From JANYCG01 sp031386665 (GTDB taxonomy: Bacteria; Pseudomonadota; Gammaproteobacteria; Burkholderiales; Burkholderiaceae_C), in NCBI GenBank assembly GCA_031386665.1, contig JANNCN010000152.1, forward strand, positions 40,930-104,929: a stretch of 64,000 bases of DNA, given 5' to 3'. The translations under genes and the position numbers were made by a program. A model generated the notes under the pieces. It saw nothing but the letters and a program-made list of their open reading frames with translations. It did no database searches and was not told the origin of the DNA. This document shows positions 58,867 to 64,000 of this stretch, one piece after another. Position 1 is the stretch's first letter, and every line of letters starts with the position of its first letter.

Positions 58867-59685
58867 ATGAACCTCGAGTCAGTTTGGAGTTTTTTCAGTA
58901 CCCACGGCACCGATATTGGGTTGAAAATAATGGGGGCATTGGCCGCGTGGATCGTGGGCAGGTGGTTGATCGGTTTGAGTTTGCGTTTGATCGCGGCCGG
59001 TTTGCAGCGGGGCGGGAAAATCGACCAAACCTTGGCAAATTACCTTCGCGCCATCATCTCGGTGCTGCTGAACGTCGTTTTGATCGTGGCCGTTCTGGAG
59101 ATTTTTGGGGTTAAAACAACCTCCTTTGCCGCACTTTTGGCGGGTGCTGGGTTGGCCATCGGCACGGCCTGGGGCGGCTTGTTAACCCATTTCGCCGCAG
59201 GTGTTTTCATGCAGGTGCTGCGGCCCTACAAGGTGGGCGACACCGTGACTGCGGGCGGAGTCAATGGCGTCGTCAAAGAGTTGGGGCTATTTGGCACTAC
59301 CATTGTCACGGGAGACAACGTGACCACCATTGTGGGCAACAACACCGTCTTTTCAGGCACGATTCAAAACTTCAGCGCCTTGCCACATCGGCGAGTTGAA
59401 TGCCAAGCGACCTTGGCGCATGGCGTCGATGTGATGGACGCCATAGATCGGCTCAAAACTGCGGTTGCTCGTATCGCCAATGTGGTTAGCAACCCCGCAC
59501 CTGAAGTTGACATCTTGCGGTTTACGCCCGAAGGCCCGCTTTTGTGCATCCGGCCCTACACGCACACAGACCATTACGCGCAGGTATTTTTCGATACGCA
59601 CAAGGCGATCGTCAGCACCTTCAGCGACGCTGGCTATCCCGTGCCTGAGACGCGCGTGTCATCGCGCAAACGTGAAGAGACCTGA
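58867..59685 (+). CDS. mscS: Small-conductance mechanosensitive channel (MscS family)
   Basis: 272 residues, three membrane helices, with the MscS pore helix and hinge 'AALLAGAGLAIGTAWGGLLT' and 'HFAAGVFMQVLRPYKVGDTV', followed by the cytoplasmic beta domain ('VVKELGLFGTTIVTGDNVTT', 'TVFSGTIQNFSALPHRRVEC') and the alpha-beta vestibule. It releases solutes on osmotic downshock. Five bases separate its start from that of the divergent spermidine-synthase-like gene, so promoters must overlap the coding sequences. Its last 52 bases overlap the convergent tatD gene. Confidence 0.92.
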   Translation: MNLESVWSFFSTHGTDIGLKIMGALAAWIVGRWLIGLSLRLIAAGLQRGGKIDQTLANYLRAIISVLLNVVLIVAVLEIFGVKTTSFAALLAGAGLAIGTAWGGLLTHFAAGVFMQVLRPYKVGDTVTAGGVNGVVKELGLFGTTIVTGDNVTTIVGNNTVFSGTIQNFSALPHRRVECQATLAHGVDVMDAIDRLKTAVARIANVVSNPAPEVDILRFTPEGPLLCIRPYTHTDHYAQVFFDTHKAIVSTFSDAGYPVPETRVSSRKREET

Positions 59686-60527
59686 TCCCAAGCGGCAAGG
59701 CGCGGCAGAGCTTGAAGTGCGTTGCGAGTCGTGGCTTGCATCAAGTCAAACTCTGACAAACCCCGCAGTTTTGCAATTTCTTTCGCTATTCGCGGCAACT
59801 GGCAGGGCTCATTCACCCCCTGCGTTTCACCGCCTTGCCGCTGAGCTTGCGTTTTGTAAAGCCAACGGGGCGGTATATCTGGCGCGTCTGTCTCCATCAC
59901 AATGGACTCCAATGGCAAATCAGTAGCAAGCCGCCTGATGCTTTGTGCGGCTTCGAAGGTCACAGTGCCACCAAAGCCCAGCTTGAACCCCAGTTTGATG
60001 AATTCATGCGCCTGCACTTCACTGCCATTGAAGGCGTGGGCGATGCCTGCCCAACGATGGCCATCCCGTGACAGATCGCGCAAGTGCTTTAGCAAGCGGT
60101 CAGCCGAGCGCCGCACATGCAAGATCACAGGCAGACCAAATTTTTTGGCCAATTTCAGCTGCTCGCGGTAAAAGTGCTCCTGCCGTTCCCGCAATGGGCT
60201 GACACGCAACTCAGGAACAAAGAGATCGAGGCCAATCTCTCCAACCGCTACCAATCTCTGATCTTGGCAGTGCAATTGCAACTGGGCTTGCAAAATTACC
60301 AGATCTTCGTCATTGGCCTGTTTGACGTACAAAGGGTGAATCCCAAGCGCGAAGCAGTCGCCTTGGGCATGCGCCTGCCACCGCACCACGTCAAAGTTGC
60401 TGACCTGCACTGCAGGAATCACGCACAACTGCACATTGGCATCGGCGGCTCTCTGCCGCATGGGGGCGGTTTGCCCGTCAAATTCTGGGGCGTCTAAGTG
60501 GCAATGGGTGTCGATCCAATAGGGCAT
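59634..60527 (-). CDS. tatD: TatD-family metal-dependent hydrolase
   Basis: 297 residues. Metal ligands are all visible: 'IDTHCHLDAPEFDGQ', 'FALGIHPLYVKQ', 'LVAVGEIGLDLFVP', 'LPVILHVRRSADRLL', 'GIAHAFNGSEVQAHEF', 'SIVMETDAPDIPPRW'. TatD enzymes are 3'-5' exonucleases / DNases with a TIM barrel. The C-terminal 40 residues beyond the barrel overlap the 3' end of mscS on the other strand. Confidence 0.92.
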   Translation of the reverse strand: MPYWIDTHCHLDAPEFDGQTAPMRQRAADANVQLCVIPAVQVSNFDVVRWQAHAQGDCFALGIHPLYVKQANDEDLVILQAQLQLHCQDQRLVAVGEIGLDLFVPELRVSPLRERQEHFYREQLKLAKKFGLPVILHVRRSADRLLKHLRDLSRDGHRWAGIAHAFNGSEVQAHEFIKLGFKLGFGGTVTFEAAQSIRRLATDLPLESIVMETDAPDIPPRWLYKTQAQRQGGETQGVNEPCQLPRIAKEIAKLRGLSEFDLMQATTRNALQALPRLAAWDQVSSRLRDDTRVSGTG

Positions 60528-60664
60528 TTGGCGAAATTAACACAGACTGACACGGAAATGCACCGCCAGTCAGTAACAGGTACTGGTCGCGGGTCATGCA
60601 AACCGTAACGAACCGTGATACCGTTTGCATAGGTTTTCAAGTGTTGTACGGCAAAGGCTCAAGC

Positions 60665-61591
60665 ATGGCGCGTTCCACTCACTACAGCAGTTCCCTGTCG
60701 GCAGCGCCAAAGGCTGTTGGCCTTCAAACGCCTGGTGTTTCCACACCCGCCATTGAAGGCATTGCAAGCCGAACAGCGCGGCTGACTCGCCATCTGAAAA
60801 AGTATGTCCCGACTGGGGCAAGGCTCCTTTGGTCGGCAATTGCCTTGCTGACAGTCTTGTTAGTCGCCAATTTATGGCTGACATTGCGCCCCGGCCCGGG
60901 ACAAATTACCCAGGAAATCATCGACAACGCGGTTCTGAAGACGCTTGAAACAGTCGATCTTCCGTCGCCTGCCGCCAAGGCCTACGAGGCGATTCTGCCG
61001 TCCGTCGTGCAGGTTCTTGGTTTTGTCACAGGCAAAGATGGCAAAGAGGACGTTCAACAGGGTGTCGGCACGGGGGTGGTGATAGTTGACAAAGGCATCA
61101 TCCTGACCAACCTGCACGTCGTGCAAGGGGCTGACAGCATCAAGGTGATCTTTTCAGATGGACTGGAGTCCACCGCTTCAGTCACTGGCACCAAGCCCGA
61201 AGACGACTTAGCGGTCTTGCAGGCGCACAAAATTCCGGACGACATGATTGCTGCCACCATGCGGTCAACGGGCGATTTGCGACCCGGCGACCAAGTGCTT
61301 GCGGTTGGTTTTCCGTTTGGCATAGGGCCTTCTGCGTCTTTTGGCGTGGTGTCGGGACTGAAACGCGCGTTTCGGTCGCCAGAAGGCAAGCAAGAGATGA
61401 GCAACCTGATTCAGTTTGATGCCGCTGCGAACCCAGGCAATTCGGGGGGGCCGCTGGTCACGATGGACGGCCAAGTGGTGGGCATCGTCAGCGCCATTTT
61501 GAACCCCACCCCCCACCGCACGTTCATTGGCATTGGTTTTGCTGTGCCGATTGAAAACGCGGCTTCTGCCGCTGGTTTGCCACCTTTCTAG
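60665..61591 (+). CDS. Membrane-anchored trypsin-like serine protease (DegP/HtrA-like, no PDZ)
   Basis: 308 residues from MARSTHYSSS (the frame is open to 60596). A cytoplasmic N-terminus of about 60 residues, one membrane helix ('LLWSAIALLTVLLVANLWL', about 59-77) and a chymotrypsin-fold protease: His in 'ILTNLHVVQGADSIKVIF', Asp in 'KPEDDLAVLQAHKI', Ser in 'DAAANPGNSGGPLVTMDGQV'. The whole triad is present. It ends after the protease domain with 'IGFAVPIENAASAAGLPPF', so there is no PDZ domain. It should act in the periplasm. Fifteen bases before the moxR gene; the two may share a transcript. Confidence 0.88.
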   Translation: MARSTHYSSSLSAAPKAVGLQTPGVSTPAIEGIASRTARLTRHLKKYVPTGARLLWSAIALLTVLLVANLWLTLRPGPGQITQEIIDNAVLKTLETVDLPSPAAKAYEAILPSVVQVLGFVTGKDGKEDVQQGVGTGVVIVDKGIILTNLHVVQGADSIKVIFSDGLESTASVTGTKPEDDLAVLQAHKIPDDMIAATMRSTGDLRPGDQVLAVGFPFGIGPSASFGVVSGLKRAFRSPEGKQEMSNLIQFDAAANPGNSGGPLVTMDGQVVGIVSAILNPTPHRTFIGIGFAVPIENAASAAGLPPF

Positions 61592-61605
61592 AACAGGAAA
61601 CGCCC

Positions 61606-62613
61606 ATGTCCGAAGCCACCCTGCAAAGCGCCGATACCGCCCAGTTGATGGAGAAAATTCTTTACGAGGTCAAACGCGTCGTAGTAGGCCAAGACCGCTT
61701 TTTGGAACGGGTCATGGTTGCCATACTGGCCCAAGGTCATTTGCTGGTGGAGGGTGTGCCCGGTCTGGCAAAAACTTTGACCGTTAAAACGCTGGCCAAC
61801 ACCATTCGAGGTGATTTCAAACGCATTCAATTCACCCCTGATTTGGTTCCCGCCGATTTGGTCGGTACGCGCATTTACAATCAAAAAACGGGTGAATTCT
61901 CAACCTCGCTCGGGCCGGTCTTCACCAACCTTCTGCTGGCTGACGAAATCAACCGGGCACCCGCCAAAGTGCAGAGCGCGCTGCTTGAAGTGATGCAAGA
62001 GCGCCAAGTCACGATTGCTGGGGTGACCCACAAAGTACCCAGTCCATTTTTGGTGATGGCCACACAGAACCCGATTGAAACCGAAGGCACCTACCCCTTG
62101 CCCGAGGCACAGGTTGACCGGTTCATGATGAAGGTTTTGGTTGACTACCCAACCGATGAGGAAGAGTTCGTCATCGTGCAGCGGGTAACCGGCGCGCCAG
62201 TGGCTGTGACTGCGGTCGCCACAACCGAGCAGTTGGCCGCATTGCAGCATGAGTGCCGCCAAGTCTATGTTGATCCCAGTCTCATTCAGTATGCAGTGCG
62301 ATTGGTGTCGGCCACCCGCACGCCTGCCAAACACGACCTGAAAGATCTGGCACGCTTCATCACCTTTGGGGCCAGCCCGCGCGCGACGATCAACCTGGCA
62401 GAGGGTGCCCGTGCTTTGGCCATGCTTCGCGGACGCACCTACGCGCTACCTGAGGACATGACCGATCTGGTGCCCGATGTGCTGCGCCATCGGCTGGTGC
62501 TGTCGTATGAAGCCTTGTCGGAAGGCCTGACGCCTGATGCGATCACCGCCAAAATCATGGCGAAAATTCCGGTACCCGCCAAGCCTTTGGCGCATGAAAA
62601 GCTGGCAGCTTGA
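61606..62613 (+). CDS. moxR: MoxR-family AAA+ ATPase
   Basis: 335 residues: Walker A 'VEGVPGLAKTLTVKTLA', Walker B 'NLLLADEINRAPAKVQSALL', 'MATQNPIETEGTYPLPEAQV' (sensor 1 and the MoxR signature), 'DRFMMKVLVDYPTDEEEFVI', and the lid domain 'TFGASPRATINLAEGARALA'. MoxR ATPases act as chaperones for VWA-domain proteins encoded next to them. Its stop lies inside the start of the DUF58 gene, and a VWA protein follows, the standard moxR-DUF58-VWA module. Confidence 0.93.
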   Translation: MSEATLQSADTAQLMEKILYEVKRVVVGQDRFLERVMVAILAQGHLLVEGVPGLAKTLTVKTLANTIRGDFKRIQFTPDLVPADLVGTRIYNQKTGEFSTSLGPVFTNLLLADEINRAPAKVQSALLEVMQERQVTIAGVTHKVPSPFLVMATQNPIETEGTYPLPEAQVDRFMMKVLVDYPTDEEEFVIVQRVTGAPVAVTAVATTEQLAALQHECRQVYVDPSLIQYAVRLVSATRTPAKHDLKDLARFITFGASPRATINLAEGARALAMLRGRTYALPEDMTDLVPDVLRHRLVLSYEALSEGLTPDAITAKIMAKIPVPAKPLAHEKLAA

Positions 62614-63619
62614 CGTGTTTGGCTTTTTTAAATCCAAAAAAGTTGCCGCTCTACCGCGGCCTGAAAAGAGCGCTGCGACTGCGGCGTTAAGTGGCGCCGA
62701 ACACATTTTGCGCCGTTTGGAGTGGACCGTTGTGAAACGGCTGGACGGACTGCTGCAAGGCGACTATCGAACCCTGCTTCGTGGCACTGGCATTGACCTT
62801 GCAGATTTGCGTGAGTACCAACACCACGATGATGTTCGCCATATTGACTGGAATGTGACAGCGCGCCTGCAAATTCCACACGTTCGGGTGTTCACCGAAG
62901 ACCGGGAGATGACCGCCTGGTTTTTGCTCGACTTGAGCCCATCCGTCGATTTTGGATCAGGCGAAAAACGCAAACGCCACATGTCCGAAGGGTTTGTCGC
63001 AGTCATGGCACGCTTACTCACCCGCCATGGCAATCGCGTCGGCGCCTTGATGTACGGTGCAGGTGTCGACACCGTGATTCCAGCGGGCAGCGGACGGCGC
63101 CACGTGTTGCAGCTGATGCATGCCATGGCCCAGAGAACCAGCCCGTCGAACCAGGGCGTCACACGTTTGCATGAATTGCTGCAAACCGCGGCGGCCATGG
63201 TGCGTCGGCGTTCGACCGTATTTGTTGTCTCGGACTTCATCAGTGAGTCGGGTTGGGAAAAGCCGCTGGGGCAATTGGCACAAAAGCACGAGGTGGTGGC
63301 CGTGCGCCTGGTTGACCCACTGGAAATCAATCTGCCAGACCTGGGCTTGATCACCATGCTGGACTCTGAAAGTGGCGAACAGCTGCTGGTGGACACGTCC
63401 AACCCAAAATTTCGCCAGCGCTTTGCCCAGATTGCCGCGCAACGCGAGACGGCCTTGCGTCAAAGTCTGGCCCGTGCAGGTGTGGACACTCTGGAACTTT
63501 CAACCGACGATGACCTGGTTCAAGCCATGTTGCGATTTACCGAAATGCGCCGTCGCCGCAGCCGAGTCGGGGCGGGTGCCAAGTTGCCGGTTCACCTCAC
63601 GCAGGTCGTGACAGCCTAA
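62594..63619 (+). CDS. DUF58 domain protein (MoxR partner)
   Basis: 341 residues from ATG 62594, overlapping moxR by 20 bases. DUF58 signature: 'DYRTLLRGTGIDLADLREYQ', 'DVRHIDWNVTARLQIPHVRV', 'DREMTAWFLLDLSPSVDFGS'. A VWA-like fold follows with 'STVFVVSDFISESG'. The protein is soluble here and has no membrane helices. It is part of the MoxR-linked module thought to assemble or activate metal-dependent envelope complexes; the exact target is unknown. Confidence 0.9.
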   Translation: MKSWQLDVFGFFKSKKVAALPRPEKSAATAALSGAEHILRRLEWTVVKRLDGLLQGDYRTLLRGTGIDLADLREYQHHDDVRHIDWNVTARLQIPHVRVFTEDREMTAWFLLDLSPSVDFGSGEKRKRHMSEGFVAVMARLLTRHGNRVGALMYGAGVDTVIPAGSGRRHVLQLMHAMAQRTSPSNQGVTRLHELLQTAAAMVRRRSTVFVVSDFISESGWEKPLGQLAQKHEVVAVRLVDPLEINLPDLGLITMLDSESGEQLLVDTSNPKFRQRFAQIAAQRETALRQSLARAGVDTLELSTDDDLVQAMLRFTEMRRRRSRVGAGAKLPVHLTQVVTA

Positions 63620-63653
63620 ACCTTAGCGTGAACATTGCACAGGAGATTCTTCG

Positions 63654-64000
63654 ATGAACTTTGACGCATTGATGCCCAAGACCATGCCACTGACATTCAT
63701 GTGGCCGTCCTTGCTTTGGCTGCTCTTGGCACTTCCGCTGCTGGTCATGCTTTACCTGTGGCTCACGCGTCGCAAAAAGAAAATGGCGGTGCGCTTTGCG
63801 TCTTTGTCTATCGTGCGCGAAGCCATGGGAACTGGCCCTGGCTTTCGCCGTCACATTCCACCTATTTTGTTTTTGCTGGCCATTGCAGCCATGCTGTTGG
63901 CAGCGTCCAGGCCATTCGCGGTGGTGATGCTGCCATCGCAGCAAGAAACCATCATGCTGGCGATGGATGTATCGGGCAGCATGCGCGCAACCGACGTGCT
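63654..64000 (+). CDS. BatA-like VWA-domain membrane protein (3' end outside window)
   Basis: The frame from ATG 63654 (ribosome-binding site AGGAG at 63641-63645) stays open to the window edge. The visible 115 residues show a membrane helix ('PSLLWLLLALPLLVMLYLWL'), a basic loop ('TRRKKKMAVRFASLSIVREA'), a second helix ('IPPILFLLAIAAMLLAASRP') and the beginning of a VWA domain with the MIDAS motif 'MLAMDVSGSMRATDV'. This is the BatA (Aerotolerance operon) type of organisation, and the expected third gene of the moxR-DUF58-VWA module. Confidence 0.85.
   Translation, partial: MNFDALMPKTMPLTFMWPSLLWLLLALPLLVMLYLWLTRRKKKMAVRFASLSIVREAMGTGPGFRRHIPPILFLLAIAAMLLAASRPFAVVMLPSQQETIMLAMDVSGSMRATDV

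Noticed and set aside
1..64000. CRISPR arrays, rRNA operons, tRNA genes, integrases or complete insertion sequences
   Set aside because: No regularly spaced repeats, no rRNA-like blocks, no cloverleaf apart from the tRNA-like part of tmRNA, and no transposase or recombinase motifs were seen.

Overview
The window looks like chromosome of a betaproteobacterium of the order Burkholderiales, most likely family Comamonadaceae (Rhodoferax/Polaromonas/Limnohabitans type). The reasons are the gene order ompA | gyrA-pheA-tyrA-aroA/cmk-rpsA-ihfB-lapA-lapB-hldA-hldD, the fused AroA-Cmk protein, the tmRNA tag ANDERFALAA, the abundance of TRAP and Tct solute transporters, and moderately GC-rich coding sequence. 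The genus is inferred, not proven.

Layout. 1-2.5 kb: the 3' end of a surface protein with a Cys-type C-terminal sorting tail, a decayed ABC-receptor pseudogene, and a BigR-like regulator with two YeeE/YedE sulfur-transport halves. 2.5-6.5 kb: a small accessory patch (phage Rha-type protein, HigA with a broken HigB, an intact AbiEi/AbiEii pair, a conserved small protein) lying directly behind the 3' end of ssrA (tmRNA, 6700-7089). 7.4-9.7 kb: gph, ubiG and an OmpA-family protein. 9.9-22.7 kb: the housekeeping block gyrA to hldD, covering DNA topology, Phe/Tyr/chorismate synthesis, translation, and LPS assembly and heptose supply. 22.8-25.7 kb: a ComEA-like protein with a histone-H1-like tail, a small membrane protein and an AidB-like acyl-CoA dehydrogenase. 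25.8-33.3 kb: a fused 5-oxoprolinase/hydantoinase and its winged-helix regulator, divergent from a TRAP DctPQM transporter. 33.3-37.8 kb: crcB, an ECF-type sigma factor, a two-component system and a TerC-family protein. 37.9-40.5 kb: a Baeyer-Villiger-type monooxygenase and an atypical SDR. 40.6-45.9 kb: four genes for exported CsgG/FlgT-like proteins and a transmembrane Ser/Thr kinase, the best candidate here for an undescribed system. 46-50 kb: garD, a LacI regulator and gudD (galactarate/glucarate use) with two matching operators. 50-56.2 kb: a cyclase-FHA protein, gamma-glutamyltransferase, a DUF3422 protein and TctA/TctB without TctC. 56.3-64 kb: a GspE-type ATPase, a spermidine-synthase-like protein, MscS, TatD, a trypsin-like protease, and the start of a MoxR-DUF58-VWA operon that runs off the window.

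Structure outside genes. Four copies of a short AT-rich intergenic repeat carry a conserved hairpin (stem xATAG, four-base loop, CTATx). Three of them are paired with a perfect 26-28 bp palindrome centred on AGAACCTGCAGGTTCT that looks like a bidirectional terminator. A REP-like inverted repeat sits in frame inside the oxoprolinase gene. No rRNA, CRISPR array, integrase, transposase or complete insertion sequence was found.
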